The notes beneath the pieces are model-generated. The model saw nothing but the letters and a program-made list of their open reading frames with translations, searched no databases and was not told where the DNA came from. Positions 57,430 through 64,000 of a DNA stretch of 64,000 bases are shown piece after piece (positions within the stretch are counted from its first letter, which is position 1; every line of letters begins with the position of its first letter). The translations under genes and the position numbers were made by a program. This DNA comes from Enterobacter sp. kpr-6 (lineage in GTDB: Bacteria; Pseudomonadota; Gammaproteobacteria; Enterobacterales; Enterobacteriaceae): assembly GCF_900116015.1 (NCBI RefSeq), contig NZ_FOYH01000007.1:124001-188000 (forward strand), read 5' to 3'.

Positions 57430-58437
57430 ATGTCTGATAAATCCATTTCATTTTCGGTGCTGGACCTGGCACCGATCCCGCAGGGCGCGTCTGCCCGTGA
57501 CGCGTTTGGACACTCGTTAGATCTCGCTCGTCTGGCTGAAAAGCGCGGTTATCACCGCTTCTGGCTGGCGGAACACCACAATATGACCGGCATCGCCAGC
57601 GCCGCAACCTCGGTGCTGATTGGCTATCTGGCGGCGAACACGACCACTCTGCACCTGGGTTCCGGCGGCGTGATGCTGCCGAACCACTCCCCGCTGGTGA
57701 TTGCCGAGCAGTTCGGCACGCTCAATACGCTTTATCCGGGGCGTATCGATCTCGGTCTGGGCCGTGCGCCGGGCAGCGACCAGCGCACCATGATGGCGCT
57801 GTGCCGTCATATGAGTGGTGATATTGATAATTTCCCGCGCGACGTGGCGGAACTGGTGGACTGGTTTGATGCCCGCGATCCAAATCCACATGTGCGGCCG
57901 GTGCCGGGTTACGGCGAGAAAATCCCGGTATGGCTGTTGGGATCGAGCCTCTACAGCGCACAACTGGCCGCCCAGCTTGGTCTGCCGTTCGCATTCGCCT
58001 CGCACTTCGCTCCGGATATGCTGTTCCAGGCGCTGCATCTGTACCGCACCAACTTTAAGCCTTCGGCGCGTCTGGAAAAGCCGTATGCGATGGTCTGCAT
58101 CAATATCGTTGCCGCCGACAGTAACCGCGATGCGGAATACCTGTTCACGTCCATGCAGCAGGCGTTTGTGAAGCTGCGCCGGGGCGAAACCGGACAACTG
58201 CCGCCGCCGATTGAAAATATGGATCAGTTCTGGTCACCAGCAGAGCAGTACGGCGTGCAGCAGGCACTGAGCATGTCGCTGGTGGGTGATACCGCGAAAG
58301 TGCGGCACGGGCTGGAGTCGATTCTGCGTGAAACCCAGGCCGATGAGATTATGGTCAACGGCCAGATTTTTGATCACCAGGCGCGACTGCATTCGTTTGA
58401 TTTGGCGATGCAGGTGAAAGAGGGGTTGCTGGGGTAA
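57430..58437 (+). CDS. yhbW: Luciferase-like monooxygenase YhbW
   Basis: A 335-residue flavin-dependent bacterial-luciferase-like protein. [11 protein letters not shown] at the N-terminus, [29 protein letters not shown] and the [23 protein letters not shown] strand-helix unit are family signatures. Substrate unknown. An 80-base gap separates it from ubiV, and a dispersed repeat follows it. E. coli carries it in the same place. Confidence 0.95.
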   Translation: MSDKSISFSVLDLAPIPQGASARDAFGHSLDLARLAEKRGYHRFWLAEHHNMTGIASAATSVLIGYLAANTTTLHLGSGGVMLPNHSPLVIAEQFGTLNTLYPGRIDLGLGRAPGSDQRTMMALCRHMSGDIDNFPRDVAELVDWFDARDPNPHVRPVPGYGEKIPVWLLGSSLYSAQLAAQLGLPFAFASHFAPDMLFQALHLYRTNFKPSARLEKPYAMVCINIVAADSNRDAEYLFTSMQQAFVKLRRGETGQLPPPIENMDQFWSPAEQYGVQQALSMSLVGDTAKVRHGLESILRETQADEIMVNGQIFDHQARLHSFDLAMQVKEGLLG

Positions 58438-58451
58438 GGTGATTGGGTAGC

Positions 58452-58582
58452 CCCTCACCCCGGCCCTCTCCCACAGGGAGAGGGAGAAAACCTGGTCCGC
58501 GCTCGAGCTGTCTTCTCTCACCTAAACCGGGATCGCGCTCGATCTGTCCCCTCTCCCCTGGGAGAGGGTTAGGGTGAGGGGT
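58452..58582. repeat. Dispersed palindromic repeat, copy 4
   Basis: Same orientation as copy 3 (starts CCTCACCCCGGCCCTCTCCC, ends GGGAGAGGGTTAGGGTGAGG). The internal motif is inverted relative to copy 1: GGTCCGCGCTCGAGCTGTC at 58494 and GGATCGCGCTCGATCTGTC at 58530, 36 rather than 48 bases apart, with the middle hairpin decayed. It lies between the convergent yhbW and mtr genes. Confidence 0.85.
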
Positions 58583-58587
58583 AAATA

Positions 58588-59832
58588 TTACTGATAAATC
58601 GGCAACAGATTAAAGCTCGATAAAATATGCACCACTGCGTTCCCTACCCCGAACACCAGGATCAATGCAATCATTGGCTTTCCGCCCCAGACGCGGAAAG
58701 TTGGGCTGCCGAAGCGCTTGCGTGATTTACGTGCCAGCAGCGCAGGGACAATTGCCGCCCAGATGGTTGCCGCAAGCCCGGCATAACCAATCGCGTATAA
58801 AAAGCCGTTCGGCCACAACAGGCCGCCAACGACCGGCGGCAGGAACGTCAGCAACGCGGTTTTAAATCGTCCCATCGCAGAATCATCAAAACCAAACAGA
58901 TCGGCCAGATAATCAAACAGGCCCAGCGTCACGCCCAGGAAAGAGCTGGCGACGGCAAAGTTTGAAAACACCACCAGCAGCAGATCCAGACTGCGACTGT
59001 TCAGCACACCACTTAGCGCTTCTACCAGCACATCAATGTTGCCACCCTTTGCTGCAATGCCGATAAACGCCGGGCGCGGAATGTTGCCCATGGTGCCGAG
59101 CAGCCAGATGGTGTACAGCGCCAGCGCCAGTAAGGATCCGAAGATAATGCAGCGTACAATGGTGCGCGGATCTTTGCCGTAAAACTTCATCAGGCTCGGT
59201 ACGTTACCGTGGTATCCAAATGAGGCCAGACAGAACGGCAGCGTCATCAGTAAATAGGGAGTGTAGGACGCGTGGCTTTCGCCAACGTTCAGTAACGTGG
59301 CGGGTTCCACATGCCCCAGCAGGCTACCGAAAGTAAGAAAGAAAGTGATGACTTTGGCACCCAATACGATAGCCGTCATGCGGCTGACGGCTTTGGTGCT
59401 CAGCCAGACCACGAAAGCCACCAGCAAGGCAAAACTCAATCCCGCCAGCCGCGCCGGGACGTTAAGCGACATTTCAGAGAGGGTGTGATGCAGAATGGAG
59501 CCGCTCGCCGAAATGTAGGCGTAGGTCAGAATATAGAGCACAAAGGCAATGGAAATGCCGTTGACCACATTCCAGCCTTTGCCCAGCAAATCTTTGGTGA
59601 TGGTGTCGAAGCTCGCACCGATACGGTAGTTCAGGTTGGCTTCGAGGATCATCAGCCCGGAGTGCAGCATGCAAAACCAGGTGAAAACCAGTGCTGCCAG
59701 CGACCAGAAGAACCACGCCCCCGACATCACCACCGGCAGAGAAAACATGCCAGCGCCAATAATCGTGCCGCCGATGATAACCACTCCCGCCAGTAGCGAG
59801 GGAGTCGTTTGTGTGGTCGTTAAGGTCGCCAT
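58588..59832 (-). CDS. mtr: Tryptophan-specific transporter Mtr
   Basis: A 414-residue high-affinity tryptophan:H+ symporter of the HAAAP family in the inner membrane. About 11 hydrophobic helices; [24 protein letters not shown]-type first helix (here [20 protein letters not shown]) and [25 protein letters not shown] are signatures. ATG 59832 ([12 protein letters not shown]) gives the E. coli length; upstream frame to 59901 covers the promoter. A TrpR-like operator precedes it. Confidence 0.97.
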   Translation of the reverse strand: MATLTTTQTTPSLLAGVVIIGGTIIGAGMFSLPVVMSGAWFFWSLAALVFTWFCMLHSGLMILEANLNYRIGASFDTITKDLLGKGWNVVNGISIAFVLYILTYAYISASGSILHHTLSEMSLNVPARLAGLSFALLVAFVVWLSTKAVSRMTAIVLGAKVITFFLTFGSLLGHVEPATLLNVGESHASYTPYLLMTLPFCLASFGYHGNVPSLMKFYGKDPRTIVRCIIFGSLLALALYTIWLLGTMGNIPRPAFIGIAAKGGNIDVLVEALSGVLNSRSLDLLLVVFSNFAVASSFLGVTLGLFDYLADLFGFDDSAMGRFKTALLTFLPPVVGGLLWPNGFLYAIGYAGLAATIWAAIVPALLARKSRKRFGSPTFRVWGGKPMIALILVFGVGNAVVHILSSFNLLPIYQ

Positions 59833-59889
59833 CCCGGTATTTCTCCTGTTTTCAGTAAAAGCTCCAGTCAATGAAGCAACCGCCGCAAT

Positions 59890-59907
59890 GTACCAGTACA
59901 TGAGTAC
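59890..59907. promoter_or_regulatory. Candidate TrpR operator upstream of mtr
   Basis: GTACCAGTACATGAGTAC has GTAC at both ends separated by ten bases, the layout of the TrpR consensus GTACTAGTTNACTAGTAC. It lies 58 bases upstream of the mtr start. E. coli mtr is repressed by TrpR and activated by TyrR; no TyrR box was assigned. Confidence 0.6.
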
Positions 59908-59910
59908 AAA

Positions 59911-59947
59911 AGAAAGAAAAAAAGCCCCGATGGTTGAGATCGGGGCT
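59911..59947 (-). terminator. deaD terminator
   Basis: On the minus strand AGCCCCGA-TCTCAACCA-TCGGGGCT is followed by TTTTTTTCTTTCT, a canonical terminator. Confidence 0.9.
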
Positions 59948-59981
59948 GGAAGCTTTACTTTACAGTAAATCTTTTATGCGA

Positions 59982-61901
59982 TTATGCATCACCGAAGCGA
60001 CGACGGCCAGTTGCGGCACCGTCTTCACGACGCGGACCACGGCTGCCTTCACGACGTTCGCCGCTGAAGCGACCTGCACCCGGTGCTGCGCCTTCACGAC
60101 GCGGACCACGGTTGCCTTCGCGACGCTCGCCGCCACCGAAGCGACGTTCACCCGCCGGACGATCGCTACCACCGCGACGCTCATGCGGCTGTGCATCGCC
60201 CAGCAGTTGCATGTTCATCGGCTTGTTCAGAATACGCGTGCGGGTGAAGTGTTGCAGAACTTCGCCCGGCATACCTTTCGGCAGCTCGATAGTGGAGTGC
60301 GTACCAAACAGCTTGATGTTACCGATGTAACGGCTGCTGATGTCGCCTTCGTTAGCGATAGCGCCAACAATGTGACGAACTTCAACGCCATCATCACGGC
60401 CCACTTCGATGCGATACAGTTCCATTTCGCCAGCGTCACGACGCTCACGACGCGGACGATCTTCACCACCACGCTCAGGACGATCACCACGCGGACCACG
60501 ATCGTTACGGTCGCCACGACGTTCAAAACGCTCGTCACGCTCACGGAATTCACGCTTCGGACGCATCGGTGCATCTGGCGGTACGATCAGAGAACGTTCG
60601 CCCTGCGCCATTTTCAGCAGTGCCGCAGCCAGGGTTTCGATATCCAGCGCTTCACCTTCCGCGGTCGGCTGGATGTTCGCCAGCAGAGCACGGTACTGAT
60701 CCAGATCGCTGCTTTCCAGTTGCTGCTGAACTTTAGCGGCAAATTTTTCCAGACGGCGTTTGCCCAGCAGTTCTGCGTTCGGCAGTTCTGCTTCCGGAAT
60801 GGTCAGCTTCATGGTGCGTTCGATGTTACGCAGCAGACGACGCTCGCGGTTCTCAACGAACAGCAGTGCACGACCTGCACGACCCGCACGACCGGTACGA
60901 CCGATACGGTGAACGTAAGACTCGGAGTCCATCGGGATGTCGTAGTTAACAACCAGGCTGATACGCTCAACGTCCAGGCCACGGGCCGCAACGTCGGTTG
61001 CAATCAGGATGTCCAGACGACCATCTTTCAGGCGCTCCAGGGTTTGCTCACGCAGTGCCTGGTTCATGTCACCGTTCAGCGCGGCGCTGTTGTAACCGCT
61101 ACGCTCCAGCGCTTCAGCCACTTCCAGGGTCGCATTTTTGGTACGAACGAAGATGATAGCCGCATCAAAATCTTCTGCTTCCAGGAAACGCACCAGCGCT
61201 TCGTTTTTACGCATGCCGTATACAGACCAGTAGCTCTGGCTGATGTCCGGGCGAGTGGTTACGCTGGACTGAATGCGCACTTCCTGCGGCTCTTTCATAA
61301 AGCGGCGGGTAATGCGACGAATCGCTTCTGGCATGGTTGCGGAGAACAGCGCGGTCTGATGTTCAGCCGGGATCTCAGCCATGATGGTTTCAACGTCTTC
61401 GATGAAGCCCATACGCAGCATTTCATCCGCTTCGTCCAGTACCAGACCTTTCAGGCCGGACAGGTTCAGCGTGCCACGTTTTAAGTGATCAAGCAGGCGG
61501 CCCGGGGTGCCCACAACAACTTGTGGACCCTGACGCAGGGCGCGCAGTTGCACGTCATAACGCTGACCGCCGTAAAGGGCTACAACGTTTACGCCATGCA
61601 TATGTTTAGAGAAATCAGTCATCGCTTCTGCAACCTGAACAGCAAGTTCACGGGTCGGAGCGAGTACGAGGATCTGCGGAGCACGCAGGTCCGGGTCAAT
61701 GTTGTGCAGCAACGGCAGCGAGAACGCTGCGGTTTTGCCGCTACCCGTCTGGGCCATACCCAGCACATCGCGGCCAGACAGCAGGTGCGGGATGCACTCA
61801 GCCTGGATCGGAGATGGTTTTTCGTAACCGAGATCGTTAAGGGCTTCAAGAATAGAGGTTTTCAGCCCCAGATCGGAGAAAGTGGTTTCGAATTCAGCCA
61901 T
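59982..61901 (-). CDS. deaD: Cold-shock DEAD-box RNA helicase DeaD (CsdA)
   Basis: DeaD unwinds RNA during ribosome assembly and mRNA decay in the cold. The 639-residue protein has Walker A AQTGSGKT (50-57), the DEAD motif at 156-159, SAT, and [15 protein letters not shown] in the second RecA domain. A DbpA-like RNA-binding domain ([31 protein letters not shown]) and a long Arg/Gly-rich tail follow. The tail has two near-identical GERREG-N/S-RGPRREG units and the charged linker ([19 protein letters not shown]) is longer than in E. coli, making the protein 10 residues longer. ATG 61901 begins MAEFETTF; the upstream frame overlaps yrbN. Downstream of nlpI on the same strand. Confidence 0.96.
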   Translation of the reverse strand: MAEFETTFSDLGLKTSILEALNDLGYEKPSPIQAECIPHLLSGRDVLGMAQTGSGKTAAFSLPLLHNIDPDLRAPQILVLAPTRELAVQVAEAMTDFSKHMHGVNVVALYGGQRYDVQLRALRQGPQVVVGTPGRLLDHLKRGTLNLSGLKGLVLDEADEMLRMGFIEDVETIMAEIPAEHQTALFSATMPEAIRRITRRFMKEPQEVRIQSSVTTRPDISQSYWSVYGMRKNEALVRFLEAEDFDAAIIFVRTKNATLEVAEALERSGYNSAALNGDMNQALREQTLERLKDGRLDILIATDVAARGLDVERISLVVNYDIPMDSESYVHRIGRTGRAGRAGRALLFVENRERRLLRNIERTMKLTIPEAELPNAELLGKRRLEKFAAKVQQQLESSDLDQYRALLANIQPTAEGEALDIETLAAALLKMAQGERSLIVPPDAPMRPKREFRERDERFERRGDRNDRGPRGDRPERGGEDRPRRERRDAGEMELYRIEVGRDDGVEVRHIVGAIANEGDISSRYIGNIKLFGTHSTIELPKGMPGEVLQHFTRTRILNKPMNMQLLGDAQPHERRGGSDRPAGERRFGGGERREGNRGPRREGAAPGAGRFSGERREGSRGPRREDGAATGRRRFGDA

Positions 61902-61974
61902 GTAGTACAAGTGCCTCAATGTCAGTGGCGGCCAGTCTACATAACTCATCGTGAAATTGATCTGCAATTTTCAT
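61894..61974 (-). CDS. yrbN: Small protein YrbN overlapping the deaD start
   Basis: A 26-residue open frame reading [26 protein letters not shown]. It matches the E. coli small protein YrbN (same first 16 residues as I recall), which was found by expression tagging. It ends eight bases inside deaD in another frame, so its translation could couple to or tune deaD. Function unknown. Confidence 0.8.
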   Translation of the reverse strand: MKIADQFHDELCRLAATDIEALVLHG

Positions 61975-62080
61975 TGAAAAGTGTGAACCGGCTCAAATTA
62001 GGTGTATTGACGAACAACAACGCCCTCACCCGTTAAGATGATGGCAATCAAAAGAGATCGTGGGCTGATATGTTCGTCAG

Positions 62081-62965
62081 CTATTGCTGGTCCGATTCTG
62101 CCAGGTCGTCATGCTCCTGGCCCAAGAGCGCTAATTCCAACAATGCATAACGGTGCTCAACGAAGTTGTGTACGTTGTTAGCAACCGCCAGTTTGAACAG
62201 TGCCGTGGCGCTGTCCATTTCCCCCAGACTTAGGTAGTACTTACCTAAATAGAAGTTGGTTTCACTGAGATGCTCAGCGAGCGAGGTGTTATCCGTTGCG
62301 TCCGCCTTCAGGCGTTCCATTAACGTTGCTTCGTTAATGTTGCCTAGGTAGAACTCGACAATGTTCCATCCCCATTGTTCTTTGTCCGATTTCTCGAAGC
62401 GCTGTTTCAGGGCTTCTTTCGCCTGCTTCTCATCGAGCTTACGCTCAACAACGTAAAGCCACAGGCTGCGGAAAGGATCATTGGGATCGTCTTGATAAAA
62501 CGCCAGCAGATCATCTTGCGCTAACTTATCACGTCCGCCGTAATAGAGGGCGATACCGCGATTCAAGTGCGCGTAGTTGTAAGTTGGATCAAGCTCAAGT
62601 ACAGAATCAAACGCTTCATAAGCGGCATCAAAGTTGCCCGCTTGCGTTAAGTATATACCAAGGTAGTTAAACACCTCAGGCATATCGGGTCGGATTGCCA
62701 GCGCTTGTGAGAAATCATTTCGCGCTAATGCCCTCAGACCGAGACTATCATACAACACTCCGCGCTCATATAAAAGCTGTGCGCGTTCGTCGTCGGTTAA
62801 AGCCCGACTGGCAAGAATTTGTTCCATGCGTGCCAGAATCACTTCTTGCTGCAAAGTCGGTTGCAATGGCACCGCGAGGACTTCGCTCTTACGCCAGGCA
62901 GAGTTGCTGCATCCTGCCAGCGTTAAAGCTGTCGCAACGAAACACCAGCGCAAAAAAGGCTTCAT
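62081..62965 (-). CDS. nlpI: Outer-membrane lipoprotein NlpI
   Basis: NlpI is a 294-residue TPR lipoprotein that acts as adaptor for the protease Prc and scaffolds peptidoglycan endopeptidases such as MepS. Lipobox TLAGC with Cys19; tetratricopeptide repeats are visible from about 62 ([66 protein letters not shown] in consecutive units). It lies between pnp and deaD as in E. coli. Confidence 0.97.
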   Translation of the reverse strand: MKPFLRWCFVATALTLAGCSNSAWRKSEVLAVPLQPTLQQEVILARMEQILASRALTDDERAQLLYERGVLYDSLGLRALARNDFSQALAIRPDMPEVFNYLGIYLTQAGNFDAAYEAFDSVLELDPTYNYAHLNRGIALYYGGRDKLAQDDLLAFYQDDPNDPFRSLWLYVVERKLDEKQAKEALKQRFEKSDKEQWGWNIVEFYLGNINEATLMERLKADATDNTSLAEHLSETNFYLGKYYLSLGEMDSATALFKLAVANNVHNFVEHRYALLELALLGQEHDDLAESDQQ

Positions 62966-63038
62966 TTCCCACTCCCGAAGACAACAATTTGATGAACGTC
63001 CTGTCCCCCGGCTGCAAACACGGCGTCCTGCCCGGCAT

Positions 63039-63067
63039 TAAAAGCTCTCCGTCAATGACGGAGAGCT
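63039..63067 (-). terminator. pnp terminator
   Basis: AGCTCTCCGTCA at 63043-63054 and TGACGGAGAGCT at 63056-63067 are perfect arms; on the minus strand TTTTAATG follows. It separates pnp from nlpI, whose start is about 75 bases further on. Confidence 0.85.
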
Positions 63068-63078
63068 AAATAGCAACC

Positions 63079-64000
63079 TTACTCGCCTTGTTCTGCCGCA
63101 GGCGCTTGTGGCGCTTCTGCTGGCTGAGACTGTTCAGTCGCTTCTTTGATGCTTAAACGGATACGGCCCTGGCGATCAACTTCCAGAACTTTAACCGGAA
63201 CTTCCTGACCCATTTGCAAGTAGTCAGTGACTTTCTCTACACGCTTATCAGCGATCTGAGAAATGTGCACCAGACCTTCTTTACCGCCACCGATGGCAAC
63301 AAACGCACCAAAGTCGACGATACGGGTCACTTTACCATTATAGATACGGCCCACTTCGATTTCTGCGGTGATCTCTTCGATACGACGAATCGCGAATTTC
63401 GCTTTCTCGCCGTCGGTCGCTGCTATCTTCACAGTACCGTCATCTTCGATTTCGATGGTGGTGCCTGTTTCTTCGGTCAGCGCACGGATCACAGAACCGC
63501 CTTTACCGATCACATCTTTGATCTTGTCCGGGCTGATCTTGATGGTGTGGATACGCGGTGCGAACTGAGAAATATCGCCACGCGGTGCGTTGATCGCTTG
63601 CTCCATCACGCTCAGGATGTGCAGACGTGCACCTTTCGCCTGGTTCAGCGCAGCATGCATGATCTCTTTGGTGATACCTTCAATTTTGATATCCATCTGC
63701 AGTGCAGAGATACCGTCGCGGGAACCCGCCACTTTGAAGTCCATATCGCCCAGGTGATCTTCGTCGCCCAGAATGTCAGACAGCACAACGTAGTTGTCGC
63801 CTTCTTTCACCAGACCCATTGCGATACCCGCAACGGCGGCTTTAATCGGCACGCCTGCATCCATCAGTGCCAGAGAAGCACCACACACGGAAGCCATAGA
63901 GGAAGAACCGTTAGATTCGGTGATTTCAGAAACCACACGAACGGTGTACGGGAATTTCTCGATTTCCGGCATCACTGCCAGTACGCCGCGCTTCGCCAGA
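63079..64000 (-). CDS. pnp: Polynucleotide phosphorylase, C-terminal part (window edge)
   Basis: About 307 C-terminal residues are present; the gene runs off the right end. PNPase degrades RNA 3' to 5' phosphorolytically and is a degradosome subunit. Visible parts are the second RNase PH core ([58 protein letters not shown]), the KH domain with GxxG ([20 protein letters not shown]) and the S1 domain ([34 protein letters not shown]). The tail is Ala/Pro/Glu-rich. Confidence 0.97.
   Translation of the reverse strand, partial: LAKRGVLAVMPEIEKFPYTVRVVSEITESNGSSSMASVCGASLALMDAGVPIKAAVAGIAMGLVKEGDNYVVLSDILGDEDHLGDMDFKVAGSRDGISALQMDIKIEGITKEIMHAALNQAKGARLHILSVMEQAINAPRGDISQFAPRIHTIKISPDKIKDVIGKGGSVIRALTEETGTTIEIEDDGTVKIAATDGEKAKFAIRRIEEITAEIEVGRIYNGKVTRIVDFGAFVAIGGGKEGLVHISQIADKRVEKVTDYLQMGQEVPVKVLEVDRQGRIRLSIKEATEQSQPAEAPQAPAAEQGE

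Noticed and set aside
59934-61484. 516-codon open frame antisense to deaD
   Set aside because: Thr/Phe/Arg-rich translation opposite conserved helicase motifs; a shadow, despite its length.

Overview
The window is a chromosomal segment of a member of the Enterobacteriaceae. Most genes are recognisable as orthologues of the E. coli K-12 block fadH–rlmG–alx–sstT–uxaCA–exuTR–yqjA…yqjG–yhaH/J/K/L–rnpB–garKRL–garD–aga–rsmI–lpoA–yraN–diaA–dolP–yhb genes–mtr–deaD–nlpI–pnp, in the same order. It is not E. coli. It lacks several K-12 insertions at these junctions (higBA, tdc/cyu, garP, prlF-yhaV, yra fimbriae), carries others instead, and is visibly richer in G+C. The contents fit an Enterobacter/Leclercia/Lelliottia/Klebsiella-type genome; the genus cannot be fixed from this sequence.

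Layout. 1-4.2 kb: 3' end of an LsrK-type autoinducer-2 kinase gene, a tandem-repeat element, fadH, then an AT-rich two-gene islet (DUF3289-DUF943). 4.2-10.3 kb: rlmG, ygjP, ygjR, the Mn2+/pH riboswitch with alx, sstT, ygjV. 10.3-16 kb: hexuronate catabolism (uxaCA diverging from exuT, then exuR) with CRP-like and ExuR-like sites. 16.2-20.5 kb: the yqjA-mzrA-yqjC-yqjDEK-yqjF-yqjG membrane and stress block. 20.5-25.7 kb: an accessory pectin-fragment cluster (oligogalacturonate lyase, TogB-like binding protein, TIM-barrel isomerase) divergent from a 546-residue protein of unknown function. 25.9-28.4 kb: yhaH, yhaJ, yhaK, yhaL, then rnpB. 28.8-33.8 kb: galactarate/glucarate catabolism garLRK and garD, without garP. 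33.8-37.8 kb: accessory genes (small membrane protein, lipoprotein, reductase plus TetR pair, PanE-like reductase). 37.8-45.2 kb: a compact amino-sugar cluster agaR / kbaZ-agaF / agaS-kbaY-agaBCD. 45.3-46.3 kb: a Fic protein. 46.3 kb to the end: conserved core genes rsmI, lpoA, yraN, diaA, dolP, yraQ, yraR, yhbO, yhbP, yhbQ, yhbS, ubiT, ubiUV, yhbW, mtr, deaD (with the small yrbN), nlpI and pnp (partial).

Functionally the segment is dominated by use of plant- and gut-derived acidic and amino sugars. Oligogalacturonides are cut by Ogl. Galacturonate and glucuronate enter by ExuT and are isomerised by UxaC; UxaA dehydrates the altronate formed on the galacturonate branch. Galactarate is dehydrated by GarD, cleaved by GarL, reduced by GarR and phosphorylated by GarK. 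Galactosamine is imported by AgaBCDF, deaminated by AgaS, and its tagatose phosphate is cleaved by KbaYZ. The rest is housekeeping: rRNA and RNA metabolism, cell-envelope maintenance and anaerobic ubiquinone synthesis.

Four copies of a dispersed palindromic repeat with an internal 19-bp motif sit in gene-end positions. Accessory genes lie at the same kinds of junction that vary between enterobacteria. No CRISPR array, tRNA, rRNA operon, prophage or insertion sequence was seen.
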